Assembly (NCBI GenBank): GCA_029243025.1
Contig: JAQWSU010000060.1
Coordinates: 54,462-118,461 of the forward strand
Source of the DNA: Pirellulaceae bacterium
Lineage (GTDB): Bacteria; Planctomycetota; Planctomycetia; Pirellulales; Pirellulaceae
Length of the DNA stretch: 64,000 nucleotides
Direction: 5' to 3'
Part shown: positions 54,107-64,000 of the stretch, piece by piece
Numbering within the stretch: position 1 is the stretch's first letter
How the letters are laid out: every line of letters begins with the position of its first letter
Notes under the pieces: generated by a model
The model's input: only the letters and a program-made list of their open reading frames with translations
Told to the model about the DNA's origin: nothing
Databases searched by the model: none
Translations under genes and position numbers: made by a program

Positions 54107-55159
54107 ATGCCTTTATTTGGACGAAAAAAACGTCTCGTTGATTACGCCAGTTGTGCTGGCTGAGCGGGAAAGCTTCCCCAGGAGGGAATTGCACAGGTTG
54201 TGCAAGGATTGCCAAAGTTTGAAGATCCCAACTTGTTGGTTGGAGCGGAAGGTTTCAGTGATGCGGGGGCTTACCGATTGCGCGATGATCTACTGATCAT
54301 TCAGTCGCTTGATTTTTTTCCACCGCTGGTGGATGACCCCTTCGTTTTCGGTCAAATTGCTGCCGCGAATTCTTTGAGCGACATCTATGCGATGGGTGCG
54401 AGCCCCACGACAGCACTTAACATTGTCGGGTTTCCAGACGATAAGCTCGAGCTCTCGATTCTTGGCGAAATATTACGGGGTGGTGCCGATCGGGTGCAAC
54501 AGGCAGGGGCGGTGATTGTAGGTGGCCACACCGTTCGAGATACCGAAATCAAGTACGGTTTATCGGCGACTGGCGTCGTAACGCCAGATCAGATGCTGAC
54601 CAATCAAGGTGCCAAGCCAGGGGACGAGTTGTGGCTGACAAAACCACTCGGTACGGGCTTCATTACGACTGCGTTCAAGATGAATCGTTGTCCCGAGCAA
54701 GTAATCCTTGCCGCCTGCGACAGCATGAAACGTCTGAATCGAATTGCGAGTGAAGCAGCGATTGCCTCTCAAGCCAACGCCGTTACCGACATCACCGGAT
54801 TCGGGTTGGCAGGTCATGCCAGTGAAATGGCGCAAGCCAGTCAGGTTACGGTTTTACTGGAAAGTGCCCAACTGCCCGAATTGCCAGGGGCGGCAGAGCT
54901 GGCGGAACGGGGGAATCGGACACGCGCCAGTGACAGTAATCGCAGTTTTGCCGAACATCTGATGCGCATCGAAGGCAAAACCGATTCACTCAAGGTCGAG
55001 TTTTGTTTTGACGCACAGACTTCGGGGGGGCTCTTGATCAGTTTGCCCCCCGAACGGGCGTCTGGATTGCAGGAACAGATTGTGGCGAACGGTGAGCCGG
55101 AACCCGTACGGGTTGGCGAAGTTCTATCGCAAGGCGATGTGGCTTTGATAATTACTTAG
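54107..55159 (+). CDS. selD: selenide, water dikinase containing selenocysteine
   Basis: A 350-residue SelD if UGA 54161-54163 is read as selenocysteine. The frame from ATG 54107 reads M-P-L-F-G-R-K-K-R-L-V-D-Y-A-S-C-A-G-U-A-G-K-L-P, and U19 sits three residues before K22, the spacing of the catalytic Cys17 and Lys20 of E. coli SelD. The rest matches the family: A-A-N-S-L-S-D-I-Y-A-M-G-A, G-G-H-T-V-R-D, D-I-T-G-F-G-L-A-G-H, and F-D-A-Q-T-S-G-G-L-L. SelD makes selenophosphate for selenocysteine synthesis. A gene call without recoding would start at 54200 and lose the active site. A SECIS-like hairpin follows the UGA. Confidence 0.9.
54161..54163 (+). other. UGA codon read as selenocysteine in selD
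   Basis: In-frame TGA at the position of the SelD catalytic Cys. Coding homology is continuous on both sides (C-A-G before, A-G-K-L-P after). Confidence 0.88.
54172..54192 (+). promoter_or_regulatory. bacterial SECIS-like hairpin in selD
   Basis: Directly after the UGA: TTCCC (54174-54178) pairs with GGGAA (54184-54188) around the five-base loop CAGGA, extended by G72-C92 and C73-G91 after a two-T bulge. The apical loop begins about 15 bases after the UGA, contains GG, and fits the distance seen in bacterial SECIS elements. Confidence 0.6.
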
Positions 55160-55966
55160 TCAAAGCTGGCCATCATTTGCTGCGATTGAAAACTGGTAAA
55201 GGAAAATACCACTCGCTGTGGCCACATTCAGGGAGTCGGTTTTTCCTGCCATAGGGAGTGTGACCTGTCGATCCGACATCGCGATCCATTCAGCCGACAA
55301 ACCGTAGCCTTCTCCGCCAAAAAGCAAGGCGGTACGGGACGCACGATGGAAGTTCATGAGAGTCTCCGCGCTTTTGTCGAGTACGGTTGCGACAACTTGA
55401 TAGTTGGTTTGCTCTCTCAGTTGTTGCAAATCTTTAGTTAGGTTGACGGCCGTGCGAATGGGGAGGCGGAATACGTTGCCCATCGAGACGCGCACGACTC
55501 GACGTGAATAAGGATCTGCTCCCGTCGGGCCTAGCAGCATGCCGGTGGCTCCAAACGCTGTCGCATTGCGAATGATTCCCGCTAAATTCGTCGGATCGCC
55601 AATTTCTGGGCAGACGACGATGAGCGAGCTAGAGCCCTCGCCTGTCAGCGAGAGCAGGGACGGTTCAGGGGGACGGCGGACGCTCGCGACTTGCCCGCGG
55701 TGAAACTCAAAGCCGACGATTTGACTCAACAGCTCGTTCGCTGCCACATAAATTGGCAGTGAACAGGGCGTTGACTCGTCGAGTTCCTCGACATACCGCT
55801 CATCGGTCAAGATTGATTCTAAGCTGAATTGGCTGGTGATCGCTCGTGCGACCGCCAACTTACTCTCTGCGATGAAGGTGTTGAACGGGCGGGATGACTT
55901 GCGATTTAGGTGGCGATACCGTTCTACGCGGGGGTCGGCAACTTCGCGGATCCTGAATTGTGGCAT
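55160..55966 (-). CDS. TrmH/SpoU-family RNA 2'-O-methyltransferase
   Basis: A 268-residue SPOUT methyltransferase. The N-terminal substrate-binding part (about 1-105) precedes the knotted domain with D-P-T-N-L-A-G-I-I-R-N-A, F-G-G-E-G-Y-G-L-S and L-P-M-A-G-K-T-D-S-L-N-V-A-T-A. It likely methylates a ribose in rRNA or tRNA; the exact site cannot be told. It converges on selD with no spacer: the two stops abut at 55159/55160. Confidence 0.92.
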   Translation of the reverse strand: MPQFRIREVADPRVERYRHLNRKSSRPFNTFIAESKLAVARAITSQFSLESILTDERYVEELDESTPCSLPIYVAANELLSQIVGFEFHRGQVASVRRPPEPSLLSLTGEGSSSLIVVCPEIGDPTNLAGIIRNATAFGATGMLLGPTGADPYSRRVVRVSMGNVFRLPIRTAVNLTKDLQQLREQTNYQVVATVLDKSAETLMNFHRASRTALLFGGEGYGLSAEWIAMSDRQVTLPMAGKTDSLNVATASGIFLYQFSIAANDGQL

Positions 55967-56102
55967 AGGGCGTTGGCGTCTGATTCCCGAAGTATTCGGT
56001 TCCGTTGGCGATTTTCAGCTCAGCAGCGTGCCAGCCCTCAGATCGGCTCCAACGGAAGGCGCATTTTGACTCTTACAAATCAAAGAATGGCTTTGACGGG
56101 GG

Positions 56103-57002
56103 TTAGCGTGCCAGCTTCTGTTGGGCGCCGCCGACATATTGGTCAAAGATGCTTTTTTGCTCGCTTAATCGCTTCGCAACTTCATGCGGTTTGACGTCGC
56201 CCCTGGCTTCCAGCAATAGCCAACCGTCGTAATTCATTTGCACGAATAGTTCCACCAGTTCGGCGAATGGATAATCCTTGTTCTGCAAGGCTCGGATGTG
56301 GGCCGTCTGTCCAAAGTAGTCCTTGACGAGATTAAAATTGGCTCGAAGTCCTTTGCCTTGTAAATCCTGTCGATTTGAATTCCAGCAGGTACGCACATTT
56401 TTGTGGTTGGCGGCTTTGATGACCGCAGCATGGATCGGAATTTCGGAAAAGCCACCGTGGATTTCCAGCCGGATTTCTTGGCCATGTTCTGCCCCGAAAT
56501 CTCCCAATTCGTGCAGTGCCGCGCCGACTTGGGCCAGTGTTTGTTCGTGGGGTACGTCGTCATGAAAGCGATCGCCTTTCACTTTGACCCCCGATCCCCC
56601 CACCTGTTGGCTTAAAAGGATGAAATCTTTGGTGGCCTGGATTGCCGCCTTGACCTTCGCAGGATTCCGGTCATCGTACCGCTCGTTGCTGCCCATACCG
56701 ACGAGGGTTACCGGGCTATCGGCCAGTCTCGCTTTCACCTCGCGTCGCTGTGGCGGAGTCAGGTCCCGTTCCACACCATGCCGGTGAGTTGTACGAAGTT
56801 CCAAGCCCAGAACCCCGCTCTGTTCGCAGACTTCGATCAGCTCGGGCAGCGTCAGATCCTTACCCCAGAGATAGGTTACCAGCCCGAGTCGACACTTGTC
56901 GCCGACGGCGGCCTGTGCGCGATTCGAGAGCATAACGGGCAGAGCGGCCGCACCCAGGAGGGCAGACGATTGGCGTAAAAAGTGCCGTCGATGATACGAC
57001 AT
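56103..57002 (-). CDS. Tat-exported sugar phosphate isomerase/epimerase-like protein
   Basis: A 299-residue TIM-barrel protein of the xylose-isomerase-like superfamily with a Tat signal (H-R-R-H-F-L-R-Q-S). Barrel landmarks include G-L-E-L-R-T-T-H, I-R-L-E-I-H-G and D-G-W-L-L-L-E-A-R-G. The start at ATG 57002 fits the Tat leader; the open frame to 57086 adds an unrelated stretch. It differs from the plus-strand homologue at 53079, so the two probably act on different sugars. Confidence 0.86.
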   Translation of the reverse strand: MSYHRRHFLRQSSALLGAAALPVMLSNRAQAAVGDKCRLGLVTYLWGKDLTLPELIEVCEQSGVLGLELRTTHRHGVERDLTPPQRREVKARLADSPVTLVGMGSNERYDDRNPAKVKAAIQATKDFILLSQQVGGSGVKVKGDRFHDDVPHEQTLAQVGAALHELGDFGAEHGQEIRLEIHGGFSEIPIHAAVIKAANHKNVRTCWNSNRQDLQGKGLRANFNLVKDYFGQTAHIRALQNKDYPFAELVELFVQMNYDGWLLLEARGDVKPHEVAKRLSEQKSIFDQYVGGAQQKLAR

Positions 57003-57107
57003 TGGGGCGGAACTCCTCATGGATCGGTCGGAAGCGGTGATGGGCACCATCATAACCGACGATCCTGGGAATTCCACACAGATCACGAGGATGTTGCGGC
57101 CAAAAGG

Positions 57108-57395
57108 CTACGCTGCTAGGCGCCGAGGCTCGGAAATTCGCCGGGGCTCCGATTCCATCAATAGATTGGTGCGTCGAAGCATGTTCCCCTCGGCGTCGTA
57201 GTACTGAATGATACCAATATCAATCAGCCACATCGCCATCAGATCGGCGATTCGATAGGAACGGGCACAAAGACGGCCGTCATCAATCCTGACGGTTTCA
57301 TTGACGTCACACAGGGTCATCTCACTAATGCCTAATTCGAGAAAACCATGGTGGACGATCTCTCTTACTTCTGCTGCATCCGGGCAGATTCTCAT
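57108..57395 (-). CDS. small conserved hypothetical protein
   Basis: A 95-residue protein: C-P-D-A-A-E-V-R-E-I-V-H-H-G-F, then an acidic strand-rich centre (D-V-N-E-T-V-R-I-D-D-G-R-L-C-A-R) and I-G-I-I-Q-Y-Y-D-A-E-G-N-M. It resembles small planctomycete proteins of unknown function. A ribosome site of AGGAGG-type lies close upstream of the ATG. Confidence 0.68.
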   Translation of the reverse strand: MRICPDAAEVREIVHHGFLELGISEMTLCDVNETVRIDDGRLCARSYRIADLMAMWLIDIGIIQYYDAEGNMLRRTNLLMESEPRRISEPRRLAA

Positions 57396-57782
57396 CGCAA
57401 CCTCCTGTTGCCGTTATCGATTGTCCGTCGCTTCGATCGCAATTTACCCAGAACGGAAAGACGGTAAAAGCCGAATCGCTTGCCAACGCCAAAGTTCTCG
57501 TGATTAATGACTCGGCGGTGATAGCAATGCTGCTGCCTGCGTCGGTTGACGTTGGCCAACGAAAATACGGGCCCTTCGCATCCATGCGATTCACAAGTGT
57601 GAGCCGAAACTCACTCGGGTAAAGCCCCTTCTACGAACAGTAATCGTTATCGGTTCGTGGGGCTGCTGGACCGTGAGAAATCGGTTGGGTGTTTGTTTCA
57701 ACCGATTGTCGGGGACGCGTAAAGTGAAACGATGGAAACCGTTTGCCGAACTGCAACGACGAGCGATCTTTTGCCGGCGGCC
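57396..57782. other. intergenic region with a hairpin
   Basis: About 385 bases without a supported gene. A 9-bp inverted repeat at 57679-57707 (AATCGGTTG / CAACCGATT) lies about 80 bases downstream of the thioredoxin-like gene and may help end its transcript; it has no T tract. Confidence 0.45.
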
Positions 57783-58319
57783 TTAGTGAGCGGCCAACGC
57801 CTGGTTGATCGCCACCGAGGTCTTGCCAGTCAGGCTGCTGTGCCACGCGACTTTGCCGTCTTTTCCCACGACAATTTCGGTCGGATACACTTTCACTTCC
57901 AAATCTTCGATCGCCTTGACCGCACCGTAGGCATTGGGCCAGGGGATGCCATTGTTCTTGATAAACGTTTCGCTCAATTGCAGCGAACTGGCATCTTCTG
58001 GGGTAAGTCCGATAAAGACGACGTTCGGGTTTTCTTTGAATTCTTGATAGGCCTGAACCAGGCTCTGTGCCGACTCGTGGCAAGCGCCTCACCAGTAAGC
58101 CCAAATATCGATCACGACGACCTTGTTTTTCAAATCGGCCGAACTGGGGCCGGGGCCATTGAGCCAGCCTTCCGGCAGGATGGGGGGCATCGTTTCCCCG
58201 ACGGCCAGCGGCGCGTCGGGCGATGGAGCCACAGCTGACGGAGCGCAGCCAGTGTTACTGACAATCCACGCGAAGAGCAGCAAGGTCAGCGAACGGGTGT
58301 GTTTCACGGGTGTCCTCAT
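57783..58319 (-). CDS. thioredoxin-like lipoprotein with selenocysteine (UxxC)
   Basis: A 178-residue TlpA/ResA-like protein if UGA at 58089-58091 is read as selenocysteine (U77). It has a lipoprotein signal with lipobox S-N-T-G-C (C25), the thioredoxin-fold start V-G-E-T-M-P-P, V-V-V-I-D-I-W-A-Y-W-U-G-A-C-H-E-S, V-V-F-I-G-L-T and Y-P-T-E-I-V-V-G. The active site is U-G-A-C instead of C-x-x-C. Two shorter frames flank the UGA in the same phase (306 bases apart). Anchored outside the cytoplasmic membrane it would reduce or make disulfides. The ATG at 58319 has a weak ribosome site. Confidence 0.88.
58062..58085 (-). promoter_or_regulatory. SECIS-like hairpin in the thioredoxin-like gene
   Basis: Starting four bases after the UGA, GCTTGCC pairs with GGCA and, after a CAG bulge, AGC, leaving the loop ACGAGTC about 10-17 bases after the UGA. 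A second small hairpin (GCCTG-GTT-CAGGC, 58051-58063) follows. Either fits the location of a bacterial SECIS. Confidence 0.5.
58089..58091 (-). other. UGA codon read as selenocysteine in the thioredoxin-like gene
   Basis: In-frame TGA at the first position of the active-site motif (A-Y-W-[UGA]-G-A-C-H-E-S). The frame is coherent on both sides. Confidence 0.85.
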
Positions 58320-58440
58320 TCGTGTTTTGGGGAAGCGGTGGTTAGGAGACGAACTCGAATCTCTGCTCGATTGTACAGGATCGATGGGTGCCGACGAATC
58401 TCGAATCGGGTGGGGCAAATAAAAGCGAAAAGCTCCGAAC

Positions 58441-59403
58441 TTAGCTTGCTGCTACGGTCAACACTTCACTGTAACCCGGATAGGTCACAGCGTGTGGGAA
58501 GTCGTCTGTGCCTGCTGCACCAAACCGACCTTGTTTGTCGAGGGCGATAAAGTTGATTGCTAGTTCCTTGCCTTTGGGTTCATTCGCGGTCAACCGCGAG
58601 ATCGCTTTTTTGCAGGCTTCTGTTGGGTGAAGCCCTTGTCGCATGAATTCAACGATTAAAAAAGAGGCGCAATATCGCATGACGTTTTCACCGATGCCGG
58701 TCGCACCGGCTGCGCCGACTTCGTTGTCCACATAGAGTCCGCTGCCGATGATCGGAGAATCACCGACTCGGCCAGGCAGCTTGCCGCCCAAGCCGCTCGT
58801 GGAACAGCCGCCGGATATCGTTCCATCGGCGCCGAGCACGAGCACAGTGATCGTATCGTGGTTGTCAGGGCCGCCAGCTGGAGCCTGTTTTGGCTTGGGA
58901 TCGCGGTCGCGTTGACGCCATGCTTTTGCCTGTTGGGGGCGTTTGGAAATGTCGACCGATTCAAAACCCTCCTCCAGAGCAAACCAGCGAGCTCCGTCGC
59001 CGGCCAAAAGGACGTGTGGGGATTTGTCCATCACACGGCGGGCAACGCTTATCGGATGTTTGAAGCCTTCGATCGCTGCGACGCCCCCGGCTGTATGTCC
59101 CGGGCCATGCATGATGCAGGCATCTAGCTGGGAAAAGCCCGCGGCATTGGGCGTGCCACTCAGGCCAACCGATGAATTGCCGGAATCTTCGATCACTCGA
59201 ATGCCTTGCTCGACACCATCGAGCGTCGAACCGCCGTGCAGAATGGTATTGAGTGCCTTGTCGTTGGCCTGTTTGCCGAATTTCCAGGTTGAGATGATTA
59301 ACGGACGTTTGTTTGTTTGCTGATCTGCCGACACGCTCCCCGATAACATTGCACCACCTGTGAGAAAAGCTGCACTACGCAAAAAATGACGTCTGTCGAC
59401 CAT
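58441..59403 (-). CDS. glycosylasparaginase (Ntn hydrolase), Tat-exported
   Basis: A 320-residue N4-(beta-N-acetylglucosaminyl)-L-asparaginase family protein. The Tat signal is D-R-R-H-F-L-R-S-A-A. The autocleavage site H-D-T-I-T at T184 produces the N-terminal nucleophile, with G-C-S-T-S-G-L, G-R-V-G-D-S-P and G-A-A-G-A-T-G-I-G-E as partners. It would remove asparagine from glycan-linked peptides or cleave related amides in the periplasm. The ATG at 59403 is followed by a normal signal. Confidence 0.92.
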   Translation of the reverse strand: MVDRRHFLRSAAFLTGGAMLSGSVSADQQTNKRPLIISTWKFGKQANDKALNTILHGGSTLDGVEQGIRVIEDSGNSSVGLSGTPNAAGFSQLDACIMHGPGHTAGGVAAIEGFKHPISVARRVMDKSPHVLLAGDGARWFALEEGFESVDISKRPQQAKAWRQRDRDPKPKQAPAGGPDNHDTITVLVLGADGTISGGCSTSGLGGKLPGRVGDSPIIGSGLYVDNEVGAAGATGIGENVMRYCASFLIVEFMRQGLHPTEACKKAISRLTANEPKGKELAINFIALDKQGRFGAAGTDDFPHAVTYPGYSEVLTVAAS

Positions 59404-60528
59404 TCTTGTCCGTATCCTCTCGTGTTAATCCGCAGGAATTCCTCTCCCTCTACTTTGTACTGTAGCCATTAGCAGCTGTCATCCAACAATTCTTAAGCGG
59501 TCGCTGCTCAATCCGTCGATCGATGCAGATTTTGGCTGCTCGAAGCCCGATTAGCCAAGCTTTTGGTCCGAACCGGCACTCGTTTGCGCTTGGGTTCCGC
59601 CGCTGGGGAGACGTTTCAGCCACCGAATCATCGGTTGGGGTCAAGCTTTTATCCTCTCCGGGCCGTGTGCTTGCCGGCAGCCGTATCGCGTCGCTTTTAT
59701 TTGATTTCCGAATTTGATGCGCAGGCCCCGTCTTAATGGGCCCCGTCTTAATGGGCCAGCTACCGATTGCTCTGGAAACGCCAATTGTCCGGGCGGTTGG
59801 ATTGTCGGGAGTTCGTCTGTGGGCTTTGCAGCGGATCCTTCAACAGTCTCATCTCAAGAGCTTCTTCATTGATTCTCAGTCTGGCGGACTTAGGGCTATT
59901 TCTGCTCGTGATGATGGGGATTTGTGTTGTTGTTTGACCGCGAGCTGACGGGCTTGCTTGGGGATTCTCGGGGCAGAATGCCGATCGCGGTTGAAATGGC
60001 GATTCGTTTTCGGGGTTTAGAAGTCGATTTTTGATTGTCGTTTTGGTTGTTCCGAACTCTTTCATGGGGCGCCCTCAGGTCTCAACTTGAATTTTTTGAT
60101 CAGTTTTTTGTCTTTCTTACAAGTCGCTTGCTGGCGATGCTAACGGCAGCCGCCAGCGATCTTTTGCGTTCTCGCGGTAGCAACGGTGAGGGTAGGTTAG
60201 AGCTGCTATATAAGCATAGTATTGGTGTTGGCGCTCACGGGCGAGAGCCAAATTGACCGCTCTCCCATTAGGTAAAGTGGCGCGATCGAATCAGTTTGCG
60301 TAAACGACAGGACGGCGGTTTGTAAAAAAATCGCAACAGGGATATAGACGAGCGTTTACATCTTCCGATAGACTATTCGCTTCGCCAGTTGGGAAAGCAA
60401 TGGAGCTATCCGAATGGAAAGGAGTGTGACCCAGTTTGACGTGTCACTAGCGTGATCGTCAGCGGGTTCTTCGGTCGCTTGTCTTGGCATGCACCACGCA
60501 CCCCTTGAAGCTTTGTTTTCGACAGCCC

Positions 60529-60557
60529 TTGACGGCTTTCGAGCAAAGGGATAAACT
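60529..60557 (+). promoter_or_regulatory. candidate rRNA promoter
   Basis: TTGACG (60529-60534) and TAAACT (60552-60557) are separated by exactly 17 bases, a close sigma-70 match, about 350 bases before the 23S 5' end. Confidence 0.55.
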
Positions 60558-60818
60558 CCGGGACTTCACCCCAGCGGTGAGACGACAACGGGTCAGCTTT
60601 GGTTGGCTCGGGACTGCTTCGGCAGTTTTGATCCTTGGCAATTTGGTTGTGGTAATTGGCATCTAAAAGATGTCGGCTGAGTTTTATGCTCATGAAGACT
60701 TTGGTCAGATTGAGTGGTAAAGCGAAGTCGACTCTCCACGAGTGTCTGGACCAACTTTTGAAGGGCGAGAGCCTTGCAAGATGTTGGACAGATTCTTTTG
60801 AAAAAAAAATCGTTGCGA

Positions 60819-60846
60819 CGTTCCAGCTTGCTTGCAAGTTGGAACG
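60819..60846 (+). repeat. 13-bp inverted repeat upstream of 23S rRNA
   Basis: A near-perfect inverted repeat (one G-T pair, 2-base loop) centred at 60832. It could be a processing or antitermination hairpin in the rRNA leader. Confidence 0.55.
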
Positions 60847-60908
60847 AGTAGAGTGTGGCCTTCAGGCTTTCTCATGCGAGTCTTTGGACTCGAGTGTTGA
60901 ATGTTTGT

Positions 60909-64000
<3,092 letters not shown>

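Larger units (their letters stand above)
59404..60908. other. untranslated leader region of the 23S gene
   Basis: About 1.5 kb without a supported protein gene, 16S rRNA or tRNA. It contains a strong promoter (60529-60557), an inverted repeat (60819-60846), and a 15-bp tandem duplication near 59724-59757 (C-C-C-C-G-T-C-T-T-A-A-T-G-G-G twice). The 16S gene is therefore not linked directly upstream, as is known for several planctomycetes. Confidence 0.6.

Noticed and set aside
57631..58104. 157-residue minus-strand frame over the thioredoxin-like gene
   Set aside because: It is in a different phase from the coherent thioredoxin frame and looks like a random Arg/Pro/Gln-rich shadow.
59760..60065. 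101-residue minus-strand frame upstream of 23S
   Set aside because: Low-complexity Gln/Ser/Asn-rich peptide, no ribosome site, sits in rRNA leader.

Overview
The window looks like the chromosome of a planctomycete, probably of the Pirellula/Rhodopirellula/Blastopirellula group. The signs are formylglycine sulfatases, secreted cytochrome/beta-propeller genes of the PVC type, TadE and VWA surface genes, many Tat (RRxFL) and lipoprotein leaders, zinc-ribbon membrane proteins, and a 23S rRNA gene with no 16S gene in the 1.5 kb upstream. This is a judgement from gene content; no database was searched.

Layout. 0-13.5 kb: a lipoprotein and an HU-like protein. A minus-strand run follows, made of an FAD/Fe-S oxidoreductase, moaD, moaE, moaA, a cysteine desulfurase and a YkgJ protein, which probably serves molybdopterin synthesis. 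Next come folE, a Lon-N-domain protein, DUF309, a Bax-inhibitor-1 protein, nth and dcd. 13.5-24.6 kb: an AAA ATPase, an NhaD-type antiporter with a tandem universal stress protein, aconitase, galU with a glucuronokinase-like GHMP kinase, and a decayed GYF-like gene. 24.6-29 kb: a TadE/VWA/TadE cluster, endonuclease IV and a zinc-type dehydrogenase. 29-33 kb: a signalling region with an Hpt protein, a response-regulator stub, a hybrid histidine kinase, a CBS fragment and a truncated NtrC-type activator. 33-36.4 kb: stress genes (hpf, usp, DUF4404, pcm, hemerythrin). 36.4-43.7 kb: sulfatase, PhoD phosphatase, sulfatase and two HExxH proteins. 44-53 kb: an orphan OmpR-type DNA-binding protein, a two-gene TctA/TctC-TctB transporter, and a propeller protein followed by a cupredoxin-cytochrome protein. 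53-59.4 kb: two Tat-exported sugar isomerase-like proteins, selD, a TrmH methyltransferase, a thioredoxin-like lipoprotein and a glycosylasparaginase. 59.4-64 kb: untranslated leader and a partial 23S rRNA gene that runs off the end.

Three signals cut across ordinary gene calling. (1) The 23S gene carries a 439-nt insertion at 62865-63303, exactly after the U matching E. coli U1931. It has group I intron P, Q, R and S elements, a P7 pairing, several stable hairpins and no open reading frame. (2) selD continues upstream through an in-frame UGA that replaces the catalytic Cys, so it is a selenocysteine-containing SelD starting at 54107. (3) About 3 kb away two short minus-strand reading frames join through an in-frame UGA into one TlpA-like lipoprotein with a U-G-A-C active site in place of CxxC. 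Both UGAs are followed by SECIS-like hairpins. The organism therefore very probably decodes UGA as selenocysteine and uses it both to make selenophosphate and in a periplasmic redox protein. Most of the rest is metabolic housekeeping and typical planctomycete catabolic or envelope genes.
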